64,000 nt of DNA from Diospyros lotus (lineage: Eukaryota; Streptophyta; Magnoliopsida; Ericales; Ebenaceae), in the NCBI RefSeq assembly GCF_014633365.1, contig NC_068351.1, positions 25,330,366-25,394,365 of the forward strand, written 5' to 3'. A model generated the notes under the pieces. It was not told the origin of the DNA and did not search any database. It saw only the letters and a program-made list of their open reading frames with translations. Below, piece by piece: positions 1-10,944 of this stretch. A program made the position numbers and the translations under genes. Numbering within the stretch: the first letter of the stretch is position 1; every line of letters begins with the position of its first letter.

Positions 1-1571
1 TTCGTGAGGCTTTCTTAAACCCAAGATGGGTTAAGGCTATGACTAAGGAGTTTACAACATTAAAACATAATAGTACTTGGGAGCTAGTTCCTTATTCTGA
101 TAACATGAATCTCATTGGCTGCAAATGGGTGTATAGGATTAAATACAATCCTGATGGTTCAATTCTTAAATTCAAGGCCCAATTAGTAGCTAAAGGGTTT
201 CTTCAAAACCCGGGTGTAGACTATATGGAAACGTTCAATCCAGTCATTAAAGCTCCAACAATCAGGGTTCTGTTTACTCTTGCAATGACTTTTGGTTGGA
301 ATATTCAGCAAGTAGACATCAACAATGCATTTTTGAATGGTGACTTAACCGAGAAGCTATATATGTCTCAACCTGAAGGGTTTGAGGACAAGTCTTTTCC
401 TTCACATGTTTGTCGGTTAAGGAAATCTCTTTATGGCTTAAAAAATGCTCCAAGAGCCTGGTACACTAAGCTGAGAATTGCTCTTCAGTCATGGGATTTT
501 GTGAGATCAGTGTCTGATGCATCACTTTTTATCAAACAAACTGCTACATTTCTTCTATTTGTCTTGATCTATGTGGATGATATTTTGGTTACTGGATCAA
601 ATTCTCAAGCTGTTTCAGATTTCATTCATGGTTTGGATAAAAACTTTGCTCTCAAAATATTGGGTTCAGTACATTATTTCCTTGGTTTTGAAGCTCATAG
701 AACTAAGGATGGAATCTATCTCACTCAATCTAAATATGCTCAGGATCTCTTGAAAAAGGCTGGTATGGTAGACTGTAAACCGAGTGATACACCTATAAAT
801 GTCACAAATTCCTTAACTGATGAGGGTGAATTGTTTGATCGTCCTTCTCTTTATCACACTATTATTGGCTCTCTTCAATATCTTACCTACACTAAACCAG
901 ATCTTTCCTTTGCTATAAACAAACTCAACCAGTTTTTGTCTTCTCCAAAACACCAACACTAGGTTGCTTGTAAAAAGGCTCTTGCGATATGTTAAGGGTA
1001 CTTTGAATCTGGGTCTGTTCTTTGCACCAGCTCCTCTTGGATTACCTTTGGTAGTTTACATTGATGCAGATCATGCTGGCTGTAAAGTCAACAGGCGGTC
1101 TACAAGTGGAATATGTGTGTTTCTTGGTCCTAATCTCATTGTTTGGAGCCCTCGGAAGCAATCCGTAGTTGCTCGATCAGTTGGTGAGGCTGAATATAGA
1201 GCCATAGCTCAAGGAGTAACTAAAATCTTATGGCTGCAATCTTTGTTTTCTGAATTGGGTTATAAGTGTGCCTCTACCCCTATAGTATGGAGTGATAATT
1301 TAGCAGCCAAAAGCATTGCTGAAAACCTAGTTTTTCATTCTCGCACCAAACATATTGAAATAGATATTCATTTTGTACGAGAGAAGGTTGAAACTGGTAT
1401 TGTTGAAATTCGGTATGTGCCCTAGTTGCATCAGTTGGCTGATATCTTTACTAAGGGACTACCTAGTAGCAGATTCAAGTTTTTGTGTGAGAGACTTAAT
1501 CTCAAGACATCACCTATACAATCAGTCTTGAGCTTTGATGATTCTATATGCAGGCAGCTGGACAGAGGATA
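1..1571 (+). pseudogene. Copia copy 1: 3' part of pol (reverse transcriptase and RNase H)
   Basis: This encodes the end of a Ty1/copia polyprotein. The window starts inside the reverse transcriptase, whose motifs are in order: GCKWVYRIKYNPDGS, QVDINNAFLNGDL, KSLYGLKNAPRAWY and the catalytic YVDDILVTG near 570-600. RNase H follows from about 964, with DADHAGC, SVGEAEYRA, WSDNLAAKS and TKHIEID, and the frame ends near LADIFTKGLP. The RT frame stops with TAG at 960-962, where copia proteins normally have tryptophan (HW then Q/V-A-C), the next stretch is frameshifted, and another TAG lies at 1423-1425. The copy is therefore dead, although its RT and RNase H motifs are well kept. Gag, protease and integrase lie outside the window. 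The lineage looks Ale/Retrofit-like, but this is a guess. Confidence 0.9.
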
Positions 1572-1589
1572 GTTGCAATTGAGGGGGAA

Positions 1590-1879
1590 TGTGAAAGGAA
1601 GCTATGTTTATCCTCTTTACTTTGTTTATGTTATATCTGATTGTTTATCTTTGTAGTTTAGTTAGCCTACTTTTCTCTCTATTATGTGCGCTTTGTGTTA
1701 GCGCTCATTGTTGTTAAGTTGTCTATTGCCACGTATAGCTGCTGTGTAAATAAGCAGCATTCATTCTGTTTTTCGCAGATTATTATGCTGAGTCTAAGAA
1801 TAATATAGCTCTCATATTTCCTTTCTCGTGTTTGCCCTAGCTACTATTTCCTGGTTGTAAATCTTTACACGAATCACAC
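1590..1879 (+). mobile_element. LTR between copia copies 1 and 2, with polypurine tract
   Basis: A polypurine tract (TTGAGGGGGAA, 1579-1589) precedes TGTGAAAGG, the typical start of a 3' LTR. The right end is set tentatively at AATCACA near 1879, which mirrors TGTGA. The gag reading frame of the next copy begins about 15-20 bases later. No clear primer-binding site complementary to initiator tRNA-Met lies between. The same LTR family recurs at 8198. One LTR thus appears to serve as the 3' LTR of copy 1 and the 5' LTR of copy 2. Confidence 0.7.
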
Positions 1880-1894
1880 TCTCAGCTCCTCTTA

Positions 1895-2985
1895 ATCTTC
1901 CTCCTCCTTATCAACTGCTACTCAATCAGAATTTTCCGCAGTAGCCAAAGCCTTTAATTTCATTCCTATCAAACTTGATTCCAGTAATTACATTTTCTAG
2001 AAAGCACAAATTCTCGCCACAGTTCGAGCTTTTGATCTTGTGACGTTCCTCAATAAATTGTCTTCTCCATCAAAGTTTTTGCTTAATTCAAAAGGAGGAG
2101 AAGCAGCAATCAATCCAGATTATTTGAACTGGATTCGGTATGATCAACTTCTATTGGGATGGCTCTTCTCCACCATTGATAAGGAAGTGCTTGCGCAAGT
2201 GATTCATTGTGAATCATCTGCCGAGGTATGGATTTTTTTAGAAAATTTATATTCTCATTAGTCAACGGCAAAATCATTTCACTTGAAACAACAATTAAGA
2301 TCTATAAAGAATGATTCACTCTCTATCAATGATTGTATACTAAAGATTAAGACGATACGATATGCTTTGGTAGCCATTGGAGAACCGTTGAATGATAAAG
2401 ACATATTACTTGCAATACTTAACAGACTAGATCAGGAATATGACATGGTTGTGAGCCTTGTAACCTATTAGATGGATGATATAGATATGGAAAAGGTGCA
2501 ATTTTACTGTTAATCCATGAACAAAGATTGTCGGTCAAGAATTCACCTAACTGTGCTGTAACTTTTGATTCTATGTCTTCTATGCATGTAAATGTGGCGT
2601 CAGTTCCCACTACACAGAATAATAGCTTTGGTAATAATAATAGAGGATATTCTCATAGAGGGAATGGATCTGTTAATAGAGGAGGAGGAAGAGGTCAAGG
2701 TAGAGCATCTAACAAGAGAGTTTATTGTCAATTATGTGGGAAACCAAGGCATTTTGTGGATTGATGCTATCACCGGTTTGATAGAAATTTTCAACGTAAT
2801 CCCAATCAAGGATTTGGCAAAGCTGGTAATGCCAATCAGTCAAAGTCTAGAGCTTATATGGCCTCCTTTAGTGATTCTAATGGAGCCTACATGAATGACA
2901 CAGGTTCAATACAAGGATCTCACTATGGTAGTCCTTCTAACCCTTACACACCACATAACTTTGTTAAACTTTGTTGTTCAGCCTT
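1895..2985 (+). pseudogene. Copia copy 2: gag
   Basis: The capsid-like protein of the second copia copy. The start resembles copia gag (AKAFNFIPIKLDSSNYIF) but has an in-frame TAG where the usual tryptophan before KAQ stands. It continues through LNWIRYDQLLLGWLFSTI and later NRLDQEYDMVVSLV. A glycine/arginine-rich stretch and a zinc knuckle starting CQLCGKPRHF (about 2727-2760) follow. Stops and frameshifts near 2260, 2470 and 2762 break the frame. The knuckle is incomplete because the frame ends just after the histidine. Confidence 0.8.
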
Positions 2986-3470
2986 CTTTTTCAGATCCAA
3001 CCTAGTTTGTGGAAACTAATCATATCACTTCAAACCTAAACAACCTCTCATTGCATGCTCTTTATACCGGTGGAGACAAAGTTGCTATAGGCAATGGTAA
3101 GCAACTGCTTATTACTCATATTGGTACTAGTTATTTACAAACCAAGTCTAATTCAAATTTAGTTCTTTCATTACCTAAAGTTCTTCATATCCCGAGTATG
3201 AAGAAAAATTTGGTTAGTGTGTCACAACTTACTCATGATCATAATGTTGTGCCTGAATTTCATTCGGATGTTTGTTTGATTAAGGACAAAGCTTCCGGAC
3301 TGGTGCTACTTCAAGAACATCTTAAGGATAGGCTCTATAGGCTGACTCCAACAACTTGTTTTGCTATTGGCAACACTTCTGCCCAATCCCTAGCATCTTC
3401 ATTTGTTCCTTTAGAGTTTTCTTCTTTAGCTACATGTAATAAACAAGATTCATGTAAATGGTAAAACTCA
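2985..3470 (+). pseudogene. Copia copy 2: aspartic protease region
   Basis: Sequence after the active-site region is typical of copia (TNHITSNLNNLSLH, KVAIGNGKQL, VLHIPSMKKNLVSVSQL). The catalytic D-S/T-G-A that should stand just before TNHIT is missing: a stop is followed by FVETNHIT, which looks like a small in-frame deletion. The protease would be inactive even without the other lesions. It leads into the integrase region after a frameshift near 3464. Confidence 0.78.
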
Positions 3471-3519
3471 TTTTGTCATGAGCTGCCAAGTGATGTAAAT
3501 GTAGTTCAAAATACTAGAA

Positions 3520-4743
3520 TTTGTCAGTAATGGCATCATAGGCTGGGACATCCATCAATGAATGTACTAAGATTTCTGTTGAATAAACTCGGTATTTCTT
3601 GTTCAATCTTAGATCTATCGTTTTGCGATTCTTGTAAGAATGGAAAGTTGAGTCAGTTTCCTTTCACTAGACACGAAATTACTGTTGTTAAATCTCTAGA
3701 ATTGGTTTACTCTGATCTATGGGGACCTGCCCCTATTATATCTATTGAAGGATTTAGATACTACATAATCTTTGTGGATGCATGCACTAGGTACACTTGG
3801 TTTTATCCCTCAAAACTTAAGTCTGATGCCTTTAAAATCTTTGTTACTTTCCTCAAGTTTGCTGAACTTCAGTATCAAACTAAGCTCAAAGCATTACAAA
3901 CTAATAATGGAGGGGAATTTAAAGCTTTCTTTCCTTATCTTCAGGCAAATAGTATTCAACCTTGTTTTACTTGTCCACATACTCATCAACAGAATGGTGT
4001 AGCAGAGAGGAAACAAGACATATAGCTGAAATGGGTTTAACTTTGCTGTCTCATGCTAATATACCTCTTAAATTTTGGGTTGAATCCTTTCAAACAGGAG
4101 TGCATCTTATTAATCTGCTTCCTTCATCGTCTCTAAAGTCTGGTATACAATTTGAATTGTTATATCACAAACAACCTAACCACTCGATTCTTCAGCCTTT
4201 TGGTTGTGCTTGCTTTCCTTACCTTCATCCCTATCACAAGCACAAATTTGATTTCCATTCTACCAAGTGTGTTTTTCTTGATTATAACCACACCCAATCT
4301 GGATATAAGTGCTTGCATCCATCAGGGAGAGTGTATGTATCTAGACATGTCCAATTCAATCCTAGTGAATTTCCCTATCATACTTTGTTTTCTACTTCTT
4401 TTTCTTCTCTACCTTAGTCATCAAAATTAAATGGGTATTCTACTGCCTTTTTAGAACCTATCTCTTCATTTTCTAATTCTTCGATGTGTCCTCAAGTAGA
4501 ACAGTTGTCGATTCCAGCATCATCTAGTGCTGTCTCTGGTGGTACATGTGACAATTTGGCTCCACCTACTAATGCCTCACAAGATCTCCGGCCGTCTATT
4601 ATTCAGTCACCAAAACCTTCAATTTCTTTACCAAAGCCTAAACCTATTCCAACACCTTCAGCTCACCCTATGATCACAAGATCAAAATCTAAACAACTAG
4701 TTGCCCCTTCACCAAATGCCTTAGTGAGTTCCCTTGAACCTAG
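3520..4743 (+). pseudogene. Copia copy 2: integrase and linker to RT
   Basis: The zinc-binding part reads WHHRLGHPSM and later CDSCKNGKL (3531-3650). The catalytic core has the first aspartate in VYSDLWGPAP (about 3710). The second aspartate is replaced by asparagine (QTNNGGEF near 3898-3920). The glutamate motif is NGVAERK, followed at once by a frameshift at about 4012. The C-terminal part (FGCACFPYLHPYHKHKFDF, VYVSRHVQFNPSEFP) runs to about 4417. A serine/proline-rich linker with MITRSKSKQ follows up to the insertion point at 4743. Confidence 0.85.
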
Positions 4744-6594
4744 TGTTAGTGTAGGTGCTCTAGACCTAATCAAATTGGGCATGTTGTATACTAACAATTG
4801 CAATTATATTTATTATTAAATAAGGAGTTATTCAATTTCAAAAAAAGTCGTTTTATTAGTTTCTTGTTATTATTGTAATGATCAAATGAAACTAGATAGA
4901 AGTTCATATGATGTATACTGTGATTAATCTATAAAGATGTGAGATAATGCATCACAGTTTGTAAACATCATTAAATGTCCCAAGTCGTAGCAATGTCAAG
5001 AATGGACATTGACAATTGCAATAAGACTTGTATGTGTTATGTTTTTGCTATCTGATAGCATTGTTGGTCTCACACCCATAGGTATGGGGATGCCTAGACA
5101 AGTACATAGGTGACCAATATTGAAAAACATGTCACTGGACATGACTCGCCATGAGAATCCATTTTAGTTATATGTTGATGGAATTCTCATACAAGATAGG
5201 TGTAACTAATCCTTGAACCTGAGATTATCACGGTCATCTCATAAGAAAACCAATATGCTTTAACATTGTTATGATGGGCCTAGACAAAAGTTGCACATGG
5301 GCGATCGTTGGACATATCGTTAGGCTTATGGAGATGGGTGCATAACTAAGATGGGATTCGTCTATCCCTTAAAAGAGGATGATGTATCTAAGGCGCCTTT
5401 GGTGGATATTCACTTTAAATCCATAGCCATGATAAAAGAGATCAATAAAAAGTTATTGATTCGCTTTCTATTAAGTGAGGATATCTAGAGAACCGAAGAA
5501 AACTCATGTGATCATAATCAAACAGCACATCGTTAAACTTGAGATCACAAAAGATACATTGACGAGAGAATCGAATTACACAGTAACCATGCTTGTGAAA
5601 GATTGTTTACGGATTATGAATCCTTTTGAATAATTGGGTAGACATGATGCCTTACTAGAGGTCAATCTTGTCTTATGTGTTAGTACCGACACATTGCCAA
5701 CATATTTAGAAGCCTAATGAGTCATACGCAAAAGGTACGGTCTCTAACTTAAACCAAGAGAACGAACGTATGTTTAAGTATGACACTTCGATAAAAAGTT
5801 ATGCCGTCGTAGATTCTCACGAAAAAAGAACAAATAAACGTAATAACGTCGATTTGATGAGGGGTCTTCATAAAGGAAAGAATTTCCTAAAATGGCAATT
5901 GATTAAATTGGAAATAAGTTTCTAATTTAATAATTTCTTATATTTGTTGGAATGGCAAATAGGAAATAAAATATATATATATTGGCTTAAATTAATGTTT
6001 GGACTAAATAGAGCATTTGAACCAAATATTAAATTAAATATTATAGTTGGGCTAAATTGGATTTGGACCAAATATTTTATTTAAACTTATAATTGGATTT
6101 AGACCATTTAATTAATTACTAGTTGGACTAGTAAAGGGCCGGCCCACATCCATTAAGATTTAGGAAACTCTAGGAGGCCTTGCGCCTCTATAAATTCCCC
6201 TTTAGGGGTTGCCCAAAATATGTGTGGTTTTTGTGTGTTGTTGTTTCTCAAGAGTTGAGAAGAGGTTGCCATTCACTCTCTCCCTTTTTCTTTTCTGCAT
6301 CGATTTGAAACAAGGAGGTTTTTTCTGTCCATACACAAGCCACGAAAAAGAGAAGGATCTAGCACTCTCATTCCGCTCTCCTCACCAAAGAACGCGTGTT
6401 GCGTATCACAAGTTAGAAGTCGGATACTTGGACGGCTCGAATCCACAAACGACTCAAAAATCTAAAAGTTATATTTATTTTATTATGTATGTGAATGTTT
6501 TGATTTCGACGTTGATCTAATCGCCAGAATCAGGATAAAGTTCAAAATTTTTGAACTACACTACTTGCTCCGTAGCAATCTTAATTTACTTTCA
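4744..6594 (+). mobile_element. Solo LTR (1851 bp) inserted in copia copy 2
   Basis: The insert begins TGTTAGTGTAGG and ends ACTTTCA (TG...CA). It is flanked by a perfect 5-bp duplication, CCTAG, at 4739-4743 and 6595-6599. Removing it joins the copia linker directly to the RT start. It has no polyprotein frame, primer-binding site or second LTR, so it is most simply a solo LTR left by recombination between the two LTRs of a large element. A TATA-like TATAAATT lies at 6189-6196. The family was not identified. Confidence 0.85.
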
Positions 6595-6599
6595 CCTAG

Positions 6600-8190
6600 T
6601 TCAGTTCGTGAGGCCCTTTTAGACTCATGAAGGGTTAAGGCCATGGAACAAGAGTACTCAGCACTGCAAAAGAATAATACCTGGGAGTTGGTTCCTTTTT
6701 CTCATAATATGAACTTAATTGGTTGTAAATGGGTTTTCCGGGTGAAGTATAATGCTGATGGATCTATTCTTAAGTACAAGGCTAGGCTGGTTGCCAAGGG
6801 ATTTCTTCAAACTCCGAGAGTAGATTTTGCTGAAACTTTTAGCCCGATAGTTAAGACTCCAACCATTAGAGTTCTCTTTTCTTTGGCAACCACTTTTGGT
6901 CGGGAAATTCAACAAGTTTATGTCAACAACGCTTTCCTTAATGGTGATCTAACTGAGACTGTTTTTATGACTCAACCAGAAGGGTTCATAAGCTCTTAGT
7001 TTCCTAGTCATGTGTGTCGGTTGAAGAAATCCTTGTATGGGCTTAAACAAGCTCCTCGAGCTTGGTATATGAAACTGAAAACAGCATTACAGAATTAGGG
7101 ATTTGTTAGGACTGTGTCAGATGCTTCTTTGTTTATCAAGAAGACAACTGGTTATGTGCTTTTTGTCTTGGTATATGTTGATGGCATACTTATCACAGGT
7201 TCGGATTCCATAGCGCTTAGATAATGTATTCATGACTTCGACACACATTTCGCCCTTAAGACTCTTGACTCGGTGAATTACTTTCTAGGATTTGAAACAT
7301 ATAGAGATAGCAGTGGTATATATCTAACTCAGTCAAAATATGTTGGTGATTTGTTGAAAAAGACTGCTATGCAAGATTACAAGCCTTTTGCAACTCCTAT
7401 GGCTGTTGGAAATTCTTTAATTGATGGCAGAGAGTCATTTTCTAATCCATCTTTATACAAAACTCTTATTGGTTCCTTGCAGTACTTAACATATACTCGC
7501 CCTGACATAGCCTTTACAATGAATAAATTGAGTCAATTTATGTCCAATCCTAAGGCTCAACATTAGGTAGCTTGTAAGAGATTACTTCGATATCTTAAAG
7601 GGACTATTGGCTTGGGGTTGGTCTTCTCTCCTTCACTGGATGATATGTCCTTACAAGTTTACACAGATTCAGACCATGCTGGCTGCAAAGTGACTCGGCG
7701 GTCTACTAGTGGCTTTTGTGCTTATCTTGGAAGAAATCTTATTGTATGGGGGTCCAAGAAACAATCGGTTGTTGCTAGATCAATTGGGGAGGCTGAGTAC
7801 CGAGCAATTGCCTTAGCTGTAACAGAATTGATGTGGCTGAAATCTCTATTTCTGGTATTGGGATATCCATGTGTTGTTATTCCTATAGTGTGGAGTAACA
7901 ATTTGGCTACCAAGAGCATGGCTGAAAATCCGGTCTTCCATTCTCTACCAAGCACGTTGAGATTGATATACATTTTGTTCGTGAGGAGGTAGAAAATGGT
8001 GAAGTGGAAATCAGATATGTTCCAACATCGGATCAGGTGGCTGACATTCTCACAAAAGGATTGTCTAGAGACCAATTCTTATTTTTGTGTCAAAAACTTG
8101 GGTTGAAGGTGTCTCCTGTATATGATGATTCTAGTGGTGATGCAAGACTGCCCAAGAATAAGTGCTCAATCTTCATGGAGCCAGATTTGA
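6600..8190 (+). pseudogene. Copia copy 2: reverse transcriptase and RNase H
   Basis: Continuation of copy 2 after the solo LTR. RT motifs GCKWVFRVKYNADGS, QVYVNNAFLNGDL and [15 protein letters not shown] are present. The catalytic box reads YVDGILITG, so the second aspartate of YVDD is lost (about 7169-7195). Stops occur near 6998, 7097 and 7222. At 7564-7566 a TAG stands at the same place as in copy 1 (QH then stop then VACKRLLRY). RNase H follows (YTDSDHAGCKV, SIGEAEYRA, WSNNLATKS) with a frameshift around 7945-7985. The polypurine tract AAGGGGAG ends at 8197. Confidence 0.88.
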
Positions 8191-8197
8191 AGGGGAG

Positions 8198-8473
8198 TGT
8201 GAAAGCATCTAAAGTTTTGTTATAATATTGTTTGTTGTTGCTGTTTCTATCTCTTATGTTTCATGCTATTATTTGCTATTGTTATATTAGTTATTAATGT
8301 GATGAGGCGGTTCCTGCTTCATGTGTAATGAGCAGCCTATTTTAAGCAGCTCTTATATTCTTTCTTAATGCAATTAATTTTACACTCAGCAATTCAATTT
8401 ATAACTTCTCTGTCTCTTCTCTCCAATTTCGTTTCTGTCATTGCTTGTGCCCTAGGGTTTCCTTTACATGCAT
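8198..8473 (+). mobile_element. 3' LTR of copia copy 2 (truncated)
   Basis: It starts TGTGAAAGCATC right after the polypurine tract. It resembles the LTR at 1590, including a shared segment around TTGCCCTAG / TGTGCCCTAGGG near its end. The right end is cut where minus-strand gypsy sequence begins, at about 8474. Confidence 0.65.
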
Positions 8474-10440
8474 AACGATAGGATTTGATATTAACCGGTT
8501 CAACATTTGGTTTTAGGTTAATTACATGGTCCAAGACACGGCTAGGAGGAAGGGTGTTTGGTTCCACAAAAAGGTCCTTAAGTTCTACCAATAGTTCATC
8601 AATAAGGGGTAGTGTGTATACCTGGTTAGGACCACCTTGCTGGTGGCTGATAGTCAATTGCAACTCCCCATATTCTTCTCCATTGTGCTTCTCCTCTACT
8701 TCCACAATAGAAAATAGTTGTGTGAGTTGACTCCACTTACTCTTAAGGACTCTCTGTAGCCTCTTACCTATAATCATTTTGCAAGTAGCAGTCTCCTTCC
8801 CACTTGTAAGAGTCATTCTTCTACACCCCTTTGCAAATTACACTTCCATCCGATTGAAGTCGAAGCTTATGGGGCTCACCCCTTCATCCAATTTACCCCT
8901 AAAACAACATCACAGCCCCCTAGTTGGAGTAGCATGAGATCTGCCTCAAACTTCTCTTCTTGCATTTCCCACATGAATCCAAGGCAAGCCGAATTACTCA
9001 ATACTCGGTTTCCATTAGCAACAGTCACACTCAGAGGCGATATGCCTGTGAGTGGACACTTGAGTTTCTTGGCAGTGCTCTCATCTAGGAAGCTATGGGT
9101 GCTTCCACTGTCAATAAGGATTAACAAACTACCCTCCTTCACCTTGACCTCAACCTTGATTATCTTGTTATTGGTGATTCCTTTGAGTGCATGGAAAGAT
9201 ATCTCTCCATCATCCACTCCTCTAGTTTCTTCGAAACCTTCTACCTCTTCTCCTTCTTCCTCTTCTAGTCTTTCCTCTTTATCTTCTTCTAATAGTAACA
9301 ACTGGCGTTTGCATTGGTGCCCAGGATAGTATTTATCCCCGCACTTGTAACACACACCAGGTTGCCTCTTTGGTTCATTAGGCCTCCCCCTAGGATATGG
9401 ACCTCCAAAATTTCTTCCCCCTACATTTCCTTTGATCGAATCTCTGTTGAACCCCTTGTTGTTTCCCCCTTGCTGCCAATTCCCCATGGATACAGCCTTT
9501 TGTTGTTGCTTCTATTTTTTCATCAGGGCCTCAACTACCAACTCCTACAATTTAGCACTCTCAGCTGCTTGCCCCACTATTTGCAGTCTTATCATCTTCA
9601 CCATAGGCCTCAAATCCTCACTAAGACCGCTAAGGAAGCTAGAAACAAAATATGTTTCAGACAAGTGAGGATCATGGTTACTCATTAATGACCTCAACTC
9701 TTCGAACCTCTTCAAGTATGACCCAACGTCCCCAACTTGCCTTAACTTGTTGAACTCTCCTATGGTATCCGACATGCTCCTTTCTTCAACTCTCTCACAT
9801 AGCTTTTCAGTAAATTCCCCCCATGTATAATTCTCCCTTGTTTGGATCCATCCTTGGAACTATGCATCCACCATGTCATCAAAGTAGGCAGCAACCAAAG
9901 CTACCCTTCTCTCCTTAGGTGCATTGTACAATTCAAACAATCATTCACACTTCCTAACCCACCATCTAGGATTAGTTCCCTCAAACACGGGTATTTCCAT
10001 CCGGGGCATGAGGAACCCCAATTGAGGTGGATTAACCCAGTCCTCACGACCTCTTCTTGTCATAGTTTCAACCTCATCCTCCTACTCTACTTCAATTTCA
10101 AATGTGCCATTTTCCCAGTTCACCCTTTCATTATGTAAAATCGGTTTTGTTAGTTCTAGGAGGAAAGTCAAGGCCATTCTTACTTGATTTTGCTGGGTAA
10201 ACATCAACATGAACTATTGAAGTTGGTTTCCCATCTCCTCCCTCATTTGGTTGATGTCTTCCCTCATTTGATTTAGTCCACCTTCTAGCCTCCGCTCTAG
10301 TCCGCCTATCGCATTATAGTTCTTCTTAGAGCCCCATTCCAATCGATCCATCTGGCTCTAGAACTCCCCCATGGACGAATTAACTTGTTGGAGTTGTGAC
10401 TCCATATTCTTCATGCGAGTCCCCTCGACCATCTCTCACG
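8474..10440 (-). pseudogene. Ty3/gypsy gag-protease, truncated before RT
   Basis: Reading leftward from about 10440, gag contains a capsid region with NPRWWVRKCE, then GEFNKLRQVGDVGSYLKRF (ends about 9545). A zinc knuckle CYKCGDKYYPGHQC follows near 9350-9309. A retropepsin with intact LILIDSGSTHSF lies near 9125-9090, ending VVLGVNWMKG at 8876. The segment between protease and RT (LKDLFVEPNTLPPSRVLDH) reaches NIKSYRYA at about 8475 and stops, so RT, RNase H and integrase are absent. Several stops interrupt gag (near 9540, 9860 and further right). The downstream half was lost where it meets the copia LTR. Confidence 0.85.
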
Positions 10441-10483
10441 TCACCAATAAGCTTCTTACCGAGATTGAAGCTCTAATACCAAA

Positions 10484-10944
10484 TGTCACTGCTATGTGTG
10501 ACAATAGCAACTCTTCTAATTTAGTGTGAATTAGAAGAGGTTGTTGGAGAACAATGAAAAAGAACGAGGAAGAGTGAAGAAGAGAATAAGAGAGAAAGAT
10601 TGAAGAGAGAAAAGTTTGAGAGAAGAAGAAATTAGATTTCTCAATTGATTTTCGATAGCCTATTACTGTAGGATTCAAGAGCGTACATAGTTTGCTCTAG
10701 GGGCGCTACCACAGCATATCACCTCTCCCATAACCAATTATTTTTTCCTATTCTAGTCACCTTTACACCTGGTTGTACTAGCTAACAAACTATCCAACTG
10801 GAAAAGGAAAGTAAAATTAAAAGCAATAAAAGAATACAATTAATAGCAACCAAAATCCGCAGCAAAATTCAGCCTCCTTTACGTCCTGTGGCATAAGTGG
10901 CCTAGACAGTGACTACAAAACTGTAGTCAGTTTAACACTTATCA
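10484..10944 (-). mobile_element. 5' LTR and primer-binding site of the minus-strand gypsy element
   Basis: On the minus strand the LTR starts TGATAAGTGTTAA (10944) and ends AGTGACA (10484), 461 bp. The reverse complement of 10470-10481 is TGGTATTAGAGC, one mismatch from the primer site matching plant initiator tRNA-Met. The plus-strand left end contains a short hairpin, TGTCAC and GTGACA separated by 8 bases (10484-10503). Copia copy 3 sequence resumes at 10945. Confidence 0.8.
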
